From NCBI RefSeq assembly GCF_002237445.1, contig NZ_CP022527.1, positions 930,001-994,000 of the forward strand: 64,000 nucleotides of DNA, written 5' to 3'. The notes under the pieces were generated by a model that was not told the origin of the DNA, did not search any database, and saw only the letters and a program-made list of their open reading frames with translations. Positions 1 to 7,910 of the stretch are shown here, piece after piece. Origin of the DNA: Neisseria sp. KEM232. Lineage in GTDB: Bacteria > Pseudomonadota > Gammaproteobacteria > Burkholderiales > Neisseriaceae. The position numbers and the translations under genes are program-made. Each line of letters begins with the position of its first letter. The first letter of the stretch is position 1.

Positions 1-25
1 GCTGAAATAAGCATCCCGCAGCGAA

Positions 26-65
26 AGGCCGTCTGAAAACCGTGTTTGCGGTTTTCAGACGGCCT
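26..65. terminator. DUS inverted-pair hairpin
   Basis: Two AG-type uptake sequences face each other (AGGCCGTCTGAAAACCG and its complement) around a short loop. In Neisseria such pairs commonly act as intrinsic terminators. This one would end transcription from a gene left of the window. It also lies just upstream of the avtA -10 box. Confidence 0.7.
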
Positions 66-71
66 CCTTGT

Positions 72-77
72 TATAAT
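72..77 (+). promoter_or_regulatory. -10 box of avtA promoter
   Basis: A perfect TATAAT lies 31 bases before the avtA ATG, directly after the DUS hairpin. No good -35 hexamer is visible at the usual spacing. Confidence 0.5.
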
Positions 78-108
78 CCGCCGCCAAGCAACCCACGAAA
101 GCCCAGCC

Positions 109-1401
109 ATGCAATTCTCCCGATTCGGCCAAAAATTCACCCGCCAAAGCGGCATCCTGCAACTGATGGACGACCTCGGCCGTGCCCTGTCTGAAGGCAA
201 ACCCGTCAATATGCTCGGCGGCGGCAACCCCGCCCACATTCCCGCCGTGCAGCAGGCTTTCGCCGACACCCTGCGCCAAATCGCCGACAACGGCGCCGCC
301 ATCGAAAGCCTCGCCAACTACTCCACCCCGCAGGGCGACGCCCGCCTGATCGCCGCCCTGGCCGCCTACTTCCGCCGCCAATACGGCTGGGACATCGGCG
401 AAGAAAACATCGCCCTGACCAACGGCTCGCAAAACGCCTTCTTCTATCTCTTCAACCTGTTCGGCGGCCCATTCGACGATAACAACGACAAATCCATCCT
501 GCTTCCCTTCGCCCCCGAATACATCGGCTACGCCGACGCCCACATCGATGCCCCCCGCTTCATCTCCGTCCCCCCGCAAATCGAGCACACACAATACCAA
601 GGCCAAGACGGCTTCTTCAAATACCGCGTCGACTTCCCCGCCCTCGAAAACCTGCCCGAACTGCAAAACGGCCAAATCGGCGCCATCTGCTGCTCCCGCC
701 CCACCAACCCCAGCGGCAACGTCCTCACCGACGACGAAATGGCACGCCTCGACGCCCTTGCCCGCGCCCACCACATCCCACTCATCATCGACAACGCCTA
801 CGGCCTGCCCTTTCCCGACATCATCCACGTCCCCGCCCGCCTTACCTGGCACGACAACATCATCCTCTGTTTCAGCCTGTCCAAAACCGGCCTACCCGGC
901 GTGCGCACCGGCATCGTCGTCGCCGCCCCCGAAGTTATCCGCGCAATCGGCAGCCTGAACGCCATCACCAACCTCGCCCCCACCCGCTTCGGTGCCGCCA
1001 TCGCCGCCCCCCTAATCGAAAGCGGCAAACTGCAACAGCTCTCCGCCGACGAAATCCAACCCTTCTACCAAAAACAGGCCGATCTCGCCGTCTCCATTCT
1101 CAAAAAACACTTTTCAGGCAACCTGAAAGAGCGCCTGCTTATCCACCAACCCGAAGGCGCCATCTTCCTCTGGCTCAACTTCCCCGGCCTGCCCGTCCCC
1201 GCGCAAACCCTCTACCAGCGCCTCAAAGCACGCGGCACCCTCATCATCCCCGGCGAGCCCTTCTTTATCGGCTTCGATACTGCCGACTACCCCCACGCCC
1301 GCGAATGCATCCGCATCAGCATCGCCCAAAACGAAGCAACGCTGGAACAAGGCATCGCCGCCATCGCCGAAGAAGTGAAACGCGCGTTCGCCGAAGCCTA
1401 A
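109..1401 (+). CDS. avtA: Valine--pyruvate aminotransferase AvtA
   Basis: A PLP-dependent class I/II aminotransferase that moves the amino group between valine and pyruvate/alanine in the cytoplasm. The 430-aa protein opens with the AvtA-typical MQFSRFGQKFTRQSGILQLM. The PLP lysine is K259 in SLSKTGLPGVRTG, and NPSGN and DNAYGLPFP match the cofactor pocket. An upstream in-frame ATG at 46 lies inside the DUS hairpin and before the -10 box, so the ATG at 109 is preferred. A DUS terminator follows. Length and motifs fit AvtA well. Confidence 0.93.
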   Translation: MQFSRFGQKFTRQSGILQLMDDLGRALSEGKPVNMLGGGNPAHIPAVQQAFADTLRQIADNGAAIESLANYSTPQGDARLIAALAAYFRRQYGWDIGEENIALTNGSQNAFFYLFNLFGGPFDDNNDKSILLPFAPEYIGYADAHIDAPRFISVPPQIEHTQYQGQDGFFKYRVDFPALENLPELQNGQIGAICCSRPTNPSGNVLTDDEMARLDALARAHHIPLIIDNAYGLPFPDIIHVPARLTWHDNIILCFSLSKTGLPGVRTGIVVAAPEVIRAIGSLNAITNLAPTRFGAAIAAPLIESGKLQQLSADEIQPFYQKQADLAVSILKKHFSGNLKERLLIHQPEGAIFLWLNFPGLPVPAQTLYQRLKARGTLIIPGEPFFIGFDTADYPHARECIRISIAQNEATLEQGIAAIAEEVKRAFAEA

Positions 1402-1410
1402 ACCGCTCAG

Positions 1411-1449
1411 AGGCCGTCTGAAAACCCGTCAAACCGGTTTTCAGACGGC
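1411..1449. terminator. DUS inverted-pair terminator after avtA
   Basis: AGGCCGTCTGAAAACC pairs with GGTTTTCAGACGGC ten bases after the avtA stop. The second arm sits just upstream of the next gene's ribosome binding site. Confidence 0.75.
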
Positions 1450-1476
1450 ATCCCACCCAACCGAAAGGACAGCACC

Positions 1477-2085
1477 ATGAACTTCCAAAACCTGCTCAAC
1501 CAAGTACTCGACGGCGTACAAAAAACCGCCGGCGACAAAAACCTGCTCGGCAAAATCGGCGGCGGCACGGCCGCAGTCGGCCTCGCCTCCATGCTGCTGG
1601 GCAAAAAAACCCGCAAAAACCTGCTGAAAACCGGCTCGTCCGCCGCCCTCGGCGCACTGGCCTACCACGCCTACCAAAGCTGGCAGCAAAGCCGCAACAC
1701 CGAAACCCCGCCCGCGCAAAACGCCTTCGCGCCGCAGGGCACGCAAAGCGAAGACAGCGGCCGCCTCATCCTCAAAACCATGATTGCCGCCGCCGCGGCC
1801 GACGGCAGCATAGACGAAACCGAACGCAGCCTGATCGAACAGGAAAGCGGCAGCAGCGAAGAGAGCCAATGGCTGCTGGCCGAAACCCGCAACCCTGCCG
1901 CCCCCGCCGAACTGGCCGCCCTGGCAGGCGGCAACACCGCCGCCGCAGCCGAAGCCTACCTTGCCGCCCGCATGGTGTGCGGCGAACTCTCGCGCAAAGA
2001 AATCGTCTTCCTCTCGCAACTGGCCGACGCCTTCCGCCTCGACCCGCAACTGGTCGAACAGCTCGAAAGACAGGCCGGGTTTTAA
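1477..2085 (+). CDS. DUF533 family inner-membrane protein (YebE-like)
   Basis: A 202-aa protein of the DUF533/YebE family with unknown function. The N-terminus (MNFQNLLNQVLDG) is followed by a Gly/Ala-rich hydrophobic segment at about residues 26-65 (GGGTAAVGLASMLLGKKTRK). The C-terminal half (about 90-200) resembles a TerB-type helical domain, with the acidic ADGSIDETERSLIEQ motif. AAGGAC precedes the ATG. It lies between two DUS hairpins, so it is probably transcribed alone. The family is linked to envelope stress in enterobacteria; a role here is not inferable. Confidence 0.85.
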   Translation: MNFQNLLNQVLDGVQKTAGDKNLLGKIGGGTAAVGLASMLLGKKTRKNLLKTGSSAALGALAYHAYQSWQQSRNTETPPAQNAFAPQGTQSEDSGRLILKTMIAAAAADGSIDETERSLIEQESGSSEESQWLLAETRNPAAPAELAALAGGNTAAAAEAYLAARMVCGELSRKEIVFLSQLADAFRLDPQLVEQLERQAGF

Positions 2086-2100
2086 ACCACTCGAAACAAA

Positions 2101-2154
2101 AGGCCGTCTGAAAACGTCTGCCCCCTTTCGGGATGCGATGTTTTCAGACGGCCT
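2101..2154. terminator. DUS inverted-pair terminator
   Basis: AGGCCGTCTGAAAAC and GTTTTCAGACGGCCT pair around a loop of about 24 bases, 15 bases after the DUF533 stop codon. Confidence 0.65.
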
Positions 2155-2225
2155 TCCCCGCCGCCAAGCAGATGCGGCAACGCATTCAGACGGCCTGACG
2201 GATTACGGCTTCGCATAAACCGTTT

Positions 2226-2521
2226 TCAGGCGGCCTTTGTGCACCCGTCCACCCATTCGCGCCGCGGATACTCCCAATCGTCGCTTTTCAGCACGAAGCC
2301 TTGGATTTCGTCGGGATAACGGCGGACGGTTTCGGCGAGGACGGCGCGGTAGAACCGCAGGGAGAAGGCGGTTGCCGCCGATCCCTCGGGCATAAAGCCG
2401 ACGACCTGCCACAGACGGCCGTCTGAAACAACCTGCCAGTCCCTGTATTGCAGGGTAACGCTGCCGCGCCCGTATCGCGGGCATCTTTATCATCATCTTC
2501 GCTTTCGCCGCCATTCCCCAT
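2226..2521 (-). pseudogene. Remnant of a small unknown protein gene, frameshifted
   Basis: On the minus strand, frame 2226-2486 reads as a credible protein end: VTLQYRDWQVVSDGRLWQ, then VVGFMPEGSAAT, a Phe/Arg/Val-rich helix, and DDWEYPRREWVDG. It ends at a TGA inside a degenerate DUS. No ATG starts this frame, and upstream it meets a TAA. A plausible N-terminus (MGNGGESEDDDKDARDTG, ATG at 2521) lies in another frame and is joined near GGGCGCGGCAG, so a frameshift is likely. The MITE at 2527 begins 5 bases upstream of that ATG and probably removed the promoter. A 58-aa product from an internal ATG is also possible. The family was not recognised. Confidence 0.45.
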
Positions 2522-2526
2522 CTGCC

Positions 2527-2689
2527 TAGGGTGTGTTGATAATCAGCTTGCGAAGCGGTTTTTTGAGGAAAAATTCGCGCCTGCAAGGAAAAAAGCGCAG
2601 CAAGATTGGACATCTTGCGAGCATTTTTGACGCGGCAGGCGTGGATTTTTACCAAAAATACCGCCGCAAGGCTGATTGTCAACACGCCC
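2527..2689. mobile_element. MITE copy 1, TIR GGGTGTGTTGA-type
   Basis: A ~163-bp element without coding capacity. The ends are inverted (GGGTGTGTTGATAATCAGC at left, GCTGATTGTCAACACGCCC at right) and flanked by TA on both sides. The interior matches the reverse complement of the copy at 49369-49528 nearly base for base. The ends resemble the end of the IS5-family remnant at 27186. Confidence 0.8.
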
Positions 2690-2690
2690 T

Positions 2691-2729
2691 AGGCCGTCTG
2701 AAACCCGTTTTCAGGTTTTCAGACGGCCT
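2691..2729. terminator. DUS inverted pair
   Basis: Facing DUS copies with arms AGGCCGTCTGAAA and TTTTCAGACGGCCT sit directly after the MITE's right TA. Their terminator role is inferred from structure only. Confidence 0.5.
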
Positions 2730-2740
2730 CTGCCGCTGAT

Positions 2741-3020
2741 GTAGGGTGTGCCGCGCAGCGACGCACGCGGTCTCGACTGACCGGCAAGCCATAGGGATTC
2801 GTTGCACGGCATAGAATGCGTGCGCCGCCTCGGGCGACACGCCCCACGAAATCCCCGCCGACGTCATTCCCGCGCAGGCGGGAATCTTCTCCAAAATTCG
2901 AAAATTACTGAAGAAACAACTATCTGACAAGATTACCAAGATTCCTGCCTGTGCGTGGATGAGGTTTCTGAAAAGGCGGTTTTCTGCTTTTCAGACTGCC
3001 TCAATCCGCAATCCGCCGTT
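2741..3020. repeat. Non-coding repeat block with dRS3 core
   Basis: No gene is seen. The block starts with a TAGGGTGTGCCGCGCAGCGA motif; a diverged reverse-complement relative occurs at 54299-54328. It contains a perfect dRS3 core at 2864-2883: ATTCCC, eight bases, GGGAAT. In Neisseria, dRS3 sites flank RS arrays and serve as integration sites for filamentous prophages; no prophage genes are present here. Confidence 0.7.
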
Positions 3021-3806
3021 TCAAACCGACGGCGCGGCTTCTTTCACCGCCTGCAAAACGCAGGCGATGTCTTCGGGCAGCACGGCCAGGGTTTGGCGCA
3101 CGGTTGCGGCGGGGATGTCGCGGTAGTATGCCTCGGCGATGCTGCCGGTGATGGCGGCGATGGTGTCGGAATCGCCGCCCAGCGACACGGCAAGGCGCAC
3201 GGCGTGTTCGAAGTTTTCGCTCTCGAAAAACGCCGCCAGCGCGTCGGGCACGGTTTTCATGCAGCTTTCGTCGAAGGTGTTGGCCGCTCGGATGGCGTCG
3301 CAGCCCGCATCCGAAGCATAGCCGAAACGCTCGCGGATTTCGTGGCGGATAAAGGCTTTGTCCCGCCCGCAGCGCGCCCAGAAAATCGCGGCGGCCACGG
3401 CCTGCGCGCCTTTGATGCCTTCGGGGTGGTTGTGGGTGACGGCGGCGGATTCGGCGGCATAGTGCAGCACCTCGTCCAGACTGCCGAACGCCCAGCCCAC
3501 GGCGGACACGCGCATGGCCGAGCCGTTGCCCCAGCTGTTATAAGGCTGCGGCTCGGCCATGCCGATCCAGCGGCCGAACATGCCGCCGTAGCTGCCTTTG
3601 GGGTGCGGATAGCGGCGGCACCAGTCTTGCAGAATCCGCGACAAATTACCGCCGCAGCCCTGCGCCACCCAGTCGGCCACGGCGGCGGTGCAGATGGTGT
3701 CGTCGGTGAAACTGCAATCGGGATGAATCAGTTCGAAATCGGTGCTGCGACAGTTGTCAAACTCAAACCGCGAGCCGGCAATATCGCCGATGGCTGCTCC
3801 TAACAT
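3021..3806 (-). CDS. ADP-ribosylglycohydrolase family protein
   Basis: A 261-aa all-helical ADP-ribosyl(glyco)hydrolase (DraG/ARH family), which removes ADP-ribose from modified proteins, nucleic acids or small molecules. The N-terminal MLGAAIGDIAGSRFEF is typical. SFTDDTICT (about residues 32-40) and SLGGDSDTIAAI (about 215-226) supply the metal-binding Asp/Thr residues, and GAMRVS-like and THNHPEG segments are also present. The length matches single-domain family members. An AAGGAG ribosome site precedes the ATG, and a CREE lies 22 bases upstream and may provide its promoter. The substrate is unknown. No ADP-ribosyltransferase partner is in view. Confidence 0.88.
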   Translation of the reverse strand: MLGAAIGDIAGSRFEFDNCRSTDFELIHPDCSFTDDTICTAAVADWVAQGCGGNLSRILQDWCRRYPHPKGSYGGMFGRWIGMAEPQPYNSWGNGSAMRVSAVGWAFGSLDEVLHYAAESAAVTHNHPEGIKGAQAVAAAIFWARCGRDKAFIRHEIRERFGYASDAGCDAIRAANTFDESCMKTVPDALAAFFESENFEHAVRLAVSLGGDSDTIAAITGSIAEAYYRDIPAATVRQTLAVLPEDIACVLQAVKEAAPSV

Positions 3807-3827
3807 AATGTTTCTCCTTGAAAAGGA

Positions 3828-3932
3828 TATAGTTAGTCAAAATAAAAAAGATACAAGGCAGCAAGCCGAAGACAGTACATATAGTACGGCGAGGCGCAGC
3901 AACGCCGTAGATTTTTGTGTTGGCTCACTATA
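3828..3932. mobile_element. Correia element (CREE), short form
   Basis: 105 bp bounded by TATAGTTAGTCAAAATAA and its partner GGCTCACTATA. The core has the Correia signature AAGGCAGCAAGCCGAAGACAG, then AGTACGG and GGCGCAGCAACGCCGTA. It is the internally deleted form compared with 8791-8947. It separates aroQ from the ADP-ribosylglycohydrolase gene. Confidence 0.9.
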
Positions 3933-3942
3933 AAACGCGCTT

Positions 3943-4383
3943 TCAGACGGCCTTTGTCTCTACCAAAAAGCGCAGGGCGGCTTCGTAGCCGTACACGCCC
4001 AGCCCGGCAATCACGCCCAGCGCGATGTCGGACAGATAGGAGTGGTGGCGGAAGGCTTCGCGTTTGTACACATTGGAAATATGCACTTCGACAAAGGGCA
4101 GCGCGGTGCCGGCCAGTGCGTCGCGCAGGGCGACGCTGGTGTGGGTGTAGGCGCCGGCATTGACAATGGCGGCGGCCGCACCCTCTTCGCGCGCGCGGTG
4201 GATGCGGCCGACCAGCTCGCCTTCGCTGTTGCTCTGATAACAGGCAACGGCCACGCCGAGCTGTGCGCCGAGTGCGGCAATGTGTTTTTCGATATCGGCA
4301 AGTGTCGTGCTGCCGTATATCTGCGGCTCGCGCGTGCCGAGCAGGTTGAGGTTGGGGCCGTTGAGCAGGAGGACGGATTTCAT
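3943..4383 (-). CDS. aroQ: Type II 3-dehydroquinate dehydratase AroQ
   Basis: Catalyses 3-dehydroquinate to 3-dehydroshikimate, the third step of the shikimate pathway. The 146-aa length fits the dodecameric type II enzyme. The N-terminal LLLNGPNLNLLGTREPQIYG carries the catalytic Tyr and the conserved Arg; NAGAYTHTS and EVHISN bind substrate, and the catalytic His is in VHISN. The C-terminus ends KAV-stop, and that stop is the TGA of a DUS (GCC GTC TGA). It is isolated between a CREE and DUS hairpins. Confidence 0.95.
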   Translation of the reverse strand: MKSVLLLNGPNLNLLGTREPQIYGSTTLADIEKHIAALGAQLGVAVACYQSNSEGELVGRIHRAREEGAAAAIVNAGAYTHTSVALRDALAGTALPFVEVHISNVYKREAFRHHSYLSDIALGVIAGLGVYGYEAALRFLVETKAV

Positions 4384-4793
4384 GGCGGGTTTCCTTTGTG
4401 GCGGACGGTTTCAGACGGCCTTTTACAATCGAGGCCGTCTGAAAAGGGGAACAGGAACTTTTCAGACGGCCGCACACCGCTTGGGCGCGGATGCCGTCTG
4501 AAAAGCACTACGGAGCGGATGATACGGGCAAACGCACAAGCTGTCGCGCCGGGTTTGCAGACGGCGGGCACGCGGTTGCACCAACATTGGGAAAAACGTG
4601 AGTGCCTGCGGCACACGCCTTACGCGTTGGCCGACAGGTGGGAATACGGTTGCTGTACGGTGTTGTGAAAACGCCGTTTCAGTGCGGTTCGGGCTGGATG
4701 TTTTTATCAGGCATTCCACTCTGGCCTCAGTTTGAAAAAGGCCGTCTGAAACCCGGAATCGGGTTTCAGACGGCCTTTGAAGTCCAAACCTGT
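4384..4793. other. Intergenic region with DUS copies only
   Basis: About 410 bases between aroQ and the fepA-like gene. It holds a DUS pair at 4432-4470, single DUS copies near 4410 and 4492, and a hairpin at 4739-4776. No coding sequence is convincing, because the overlapping frames are short and lack recognisable motifs. Confidence 0.6.
4739..4776 (-). terminator. DUS hairpin terminator of fepA-like gene
   Basis: A strong stem, AGGCCGTCTGAAACCCG with CGGGTTTCAGACGGCCT and a three-base loop, lies 17 bases beyond the receptor gene's stop codon on the minus strand. Confidence 0.75.
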
Positions 4794-7016
4794 TTAGAAC
4801 GACATTTTCAGGCTGCCGTAGAAGGCGCGGCCGGGTTCGTTGTAGGTTTGCGCGCTGGCGTTGTTGGCGCTGCGGTAGAGCTGTTTGTTGAACAGGTTGT
4901 TGATGCCGACGCGGGCATTGAGGTTTTTATTGAAACGGTAGCCTGCGTTGATGCCGACCAGGCCGTAGGGGCTGACGGTGTGGCTGGTCAGGTTTTCATA
5001 GCTGTCCTTGTTGTTTTCTTTGACGCCGCGCGATTCCTGTTTGCCGTAGTAGGTAACGTTGAGGGCGGCGTCGAATTTTTCGTTCGGCTGCCAGTTCAGG
5101 CTGCTGTTGACGGTGTATTTCGGAATCACCGACAGGGGGTTGCCTGTGTCTTTGTTCACCGATTTGCGCATATAGGTGAAGTTGGTCGTCCACTTCAAGG
5201 TGCTGTGCAGCGGCAGGGTGAGGTTGCCCTCGAAGCCTTCCACCAGTGCTTTTTTGGCGTTCGCCCAGCGGTAGAGGTAGTTGCCGAGGTTGCTCAGGGC
5301 AACGGGTTCGTCGCCGGCAACGATTTTGTTGCGGTAGTCGTTGTGGAAGTAGGCTGCCGATGCCAGATAGCCGTTGCGGGCAAACTCGAAGCCGATTTCC
5401 TTGTTCAGGCTGGTTTCGGGTTTCAGGTTTTCGTTGCCGATCAGGTAGCAGCGGATGGTGTTGGGGGTGCCGACTTTACAGCCTTGGCCGCGTGTGTAGA
5501 GGATGTAGTTGGGGTTGCTTTGGTACAGGTTGGGCGCTTTGTAGGCGCGGGCGATGCCGCCTTTGATGTTCCAGCCTTCGCCGATGCGCTGTACGAAGTT
5601 GAATGCGGGACTCCAGTTGCCGCCCGATTTGCTGTTGTGGTCGAAGCGCAGGGCGGAAATCAGCTTGGTGCTGCCGCCGTTGAGATCGATATGGTCTTCG
5701 ACATAGAGGGCAAAGTTTTTCTGGCTGTTTCTGCCTGCACGGTTGGTACCCAATCCTGCAAAGACGTCGGTTTTGCCTTGGTCGGTAAAGCCTTGTGTCA
5801 TTGAGCTTTGGTCGTCCAGTTGGTCGCGGATGTATTCCGTGCCGACGGTAACGACGTGCTCCGCACCCAGTTTGAAGGGGATATTGGCTTCGGCGGCAAA
5901 ACGGCCGGTTTTCAGGGTGCTTTCGGTGAACTGTTTGGGCGATTGGTAACGGCCTTCGGGGCCGCCCATCAGACCTTCCACCAAATGTTCGTTTTCGGTG
6001 CGGTCGAACTGGGCGGTGACTTTGGTGTCGCCCCAGTTCCAGACGCCTTCGTGGACGAGCGCGCTGCTGGTACGTTTGAGGATGGCGGTTTCTTCGCCGT
6101 AGAGCGATTTGGTGAAATCGTCGGGGTTGTTGTTTTGGTTGTCGCCCGCGTAGATGTTGCCCTGGCGGCTGTACATGGTGTCCCAGGTCAGGGTTTGCTC
6201 GGGCGTGATGCGCCAGGCGAGACGGCTCGCGATGTCGCGGTTGCGCACGCCGTCGCGGCCTGCGCCGAGTGTTTCGGTGCGTACCAGGCGTCCGCCGCGG
6301 TTGACGTAGCTGACGACGGTCGGGTTGATGTCTGCCGCGTCGGCATCGGTTTTGTTGAGGCTGCCGTAGAGGCGGAAGCCGAGTTTGTCTTGGACAACGG
6401 GGCCGCTGACGTTAAAGCCGATGCGGTTGGTTTTGCCTTCTTTGCTGTCCTGCGGGCGGTTGGTAAACAGGTTGAGCGAGCCGTGCCATTCGTTGCTGAC
6501 TTTTTTGGTAACGATGTTTACCACGCCGCCGGCCGCGCCCGAGCCGTAGCGGGCGGCGGCGGGGCCGCGCAATACGCTGATGGATTCGATTTCTTCGGGC
6601 GGCACCCAGTTGCTGTCGCCGCGCGTGTTGCGCTCGCCGCGCCAGCTGTAGCGTTCGGCGTTGCGCGAGGTGACGGGGCGGCCGTCGATCAGAATCAGCG
6701 TGTTTTCCGGCCCCATGCCGCGGATGTCGATCTGGCGTTTGTTGCCGCGCTCGCCCGAGGCGGTATTGCCGGTGAGGTTGACACCGGGCATGGTGCGCAC
6801 GATGTCGGAGATGTCGTTTACCGCAGGGCGGGTTTCCAAGTCTTTGGCGGTGATGCGCGACACGCCCAGCGACTGTTGGAGCTGGCGCTGGGCGCTGACA
6901 TAGACGGTTTCCAGTTCTCCGCCTTCGTCGGCTGCGGTGTCGGCCTGCGCAAAAGCGGCAGCAAGCGCCAGCGGCAGCACGGCCAGGGCGGAACGGGGGA
7001 AGGGGTTGCGTTTCAT
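4794..7016 (-). CDS. fepA: TonB-dependent catecholate siderophore receptor, FepA-like
   Basis: An outer-membrane gated channel for ferric enterobactin-type siderophores. It is 740 aa, against about 746 for E. coli FepA. A signal peptide ends near residue 25 (AAAFAQA), followed by a TonB-box-like region (ETVYVSAQ). The plug carries the highly FepA-like RTMPGVNLTGNTASGERGNK, IDIRGMGPENTLILIDG and VLRGPAAARYGSGAAGGV. A 22-strand barrel follows, ending in an aromatic residue (GSLKMSF). An AAGGAG site precedes the ATG. No TonB, ExbB or periplasmic transport genes are nearby. An IroE-like esterase at 25.4 kb could be a functional partner. The exact ligand is inferred from the plug motifs. Confidence 0.88.
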   Translation of the reverse strand: MKRNPFPRSALAVLPLALAAAFAQADTAADEGGELETVYVSAQRQLQQSLGVSRITAKDLETRPAVNDISDIVRTMPGVNLTGNTASGERGNKRQIDIRGMGPENTLILIDGRPVTSRNAERYSWRGERNTRGDSNWVPPEEIESISVLRGPAAARYGSGAAGGVVNIVTKKVSNEWHGSLNLFTNRPQDSKEGKTNRIGFNVSGPVVQDKLGFRLYGSLNKTDADAADINPTVVSYVNRGGRLVRTETLGAGRDGVRNRDIASRLAWRITPEQTLTWDTMYSRQGNIYAGDNQNNNPDDFTKSLYGEETAILKRTSSALVHEGVWNWGDTKVTAQFDRTENEHLVEGLMGGPEGRYQSPKQFTESTLKTGRFAAEANIPFKLGAEHVVTVGTEYIRDQLDDQSSMTQGFTDQGKTDVFAGLGTNRAGRNSQKNFALYVEDHIDLNGGSTKLISALRFDHNSKSGGNWSPAFNFVQRIGEGWNIKGGIARAYKAPNLYQSNPNYILYTRGQGCKVGTPNTIRCYLIGNENLKPETSLNKEIGFEFARNGYLASAAYFHNDYRNKIVAGDEPVALSNLGNYLYRWANAKKALVEGFEGNLTLPLHSTLKWTTNFTYMRKSVNKDTGNPLSVIPKYTVNSSLNWQPNEKFDAALNVTYYGKQESRGVKENNKDSYENLTSHTVSPYGLVGINAGYRFNKNLNARVGINNLFNKQLYRSANNASAQTYNEPGRAFYGSLKMSF

Positions 7017-7252
7017 CGGGTCTCCTTGAAATTATGTAAAGCAAAATTTACAAAGCCGGAATATAAAGGACGGTTGCGCCGCTGCCAACCAAAACAGGAA
7101 CAAATCACATTATTTTTCCCCGCTGTCGGCAGAATGCAACAAGGCCATCTGAAACGGCATACGCGGGAAAACGCCCGCGCCGCGCCATGGCAAACGGATT
7201 ATTTGCTATACTCCGCGCTCTGCAAACGACACACTCTATGGAAAACACCGTC

Positions 7253-7834
7253 ATGAACATCCGATCCGCCGCCCTTGCTGCCGCCGCCCTGTTCGCGCTG
7301 GCCGCCTGCGACACCAAAGTCAGCAACCCGCAATCCGCCGACGCCGCGCCCGCTGCCGCTTCCGAAGCTGCGGCCGAGGCGCCCGCACCCGCCGTTTCGG
7401 CACAAACGCTTACCAGCCGCGACGGCGCGGTCAGCATTTCCGTTACCGGCAATTTCCAAGACCAAAGCGGCAACGCCGGGCTGCTGCCCGAAGGCACCAG
7501 CGCCGAAGAAGTGACGCTGCTGCAACGCGACGAAGACGCCGACATCACGCTCTCCGTTATCGATTTGGGCAAACCCGCCAAACCCGCCAAAGAATACTAT
7601 GCCGGCCTGAAAAGCGCCTTGCAGGCGGCAGAACTGGCCGACCTGAAAGCGGGCGCGGCCACCGAAAACCGCATGGACTATTCCTTCACGCAGGCTGACG
7701 GCAGCAGCGAAAACTGCATCGCCATCTATCATCCCGAAAATCTCTACACCGTCTGCGCCAACAGCGCCACCGCGGGCAACGCCCGTCTGGCCGAAGCGCT
7801 CAAAGACGTGAAGCTGATAAAAAAGGCCATGTAA
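7253..7834 (+). CDS. Putative lipoprotein, unknown function
   Basis: 193 aa. The chosen ATG gives MNIRSAALAAAALFALAAC, a clear lipobox with C19 as the lipidated residue. In-frame ATGs at 7187 and 7238 would extend it but spoil the signal peptide. An Ala/Pro-rich linker (about 20-55) leads to a domain containing GLLPEGTSAEEVTLLQRDED and ending KLIKKAM. Cys residues in SSENCIAIYH and LYTVCANS could form a disulphide. I do not recognise the family. It is followed by a bidirectional DUS terminator. Confidence 0.75.
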   Translation: MNIRSAALAAAALFALAACDTKVSNPQSADAAPAAASEAAAEAPAPAVSAQTLTSRDGAVSISVTGNFQDQSGNAGLLPEGTSAEEVTLLQRDEDADITLSVIDLGKPAKPAKEYYAGLKSALQAAELADLKAGAATENRMDYSFTQADGSSENCIAIYHPENLYTVCANSATAGNARLAEALKDVKLIKKAM

Positions 7835-7851
7835 GGCCGTCTGAAACGCCA

Positions 7852-7886
7852 AAAGGCCGTCTGAAAAGTTTTCAGACGGCCTTTTT
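7852..7886. terminator. Bidirectional DUS terminator
   Basis: A near-perfect hairpin, AAAGGCCGTCTGAAAA with TTTTCAGACGGCCTTT and a run of T on either strand. It separates the convergent lipoprotein and dioxygenase genes. Confidence 0.85.
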
Positions 7887-7910
7887 GTCTTTGCGTACGG
7901 ATGCGGGTTC

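Noticed and set aside
2955..3803. 282-codon plus-strand frame opposite the ADP-ribosylglycohydrolase gene
   Set aside because: The minus-strand protein has clear catalytic motifs, while this frame shows none.
7017..7100. Possible Fur box upstream of the fepA-like gene
   Set aside because: The AT-rich stretch (AATTATGTAAAGCAAAATTTAC) is only a loose match to the Fur consensus; not strong enough to list as a site.
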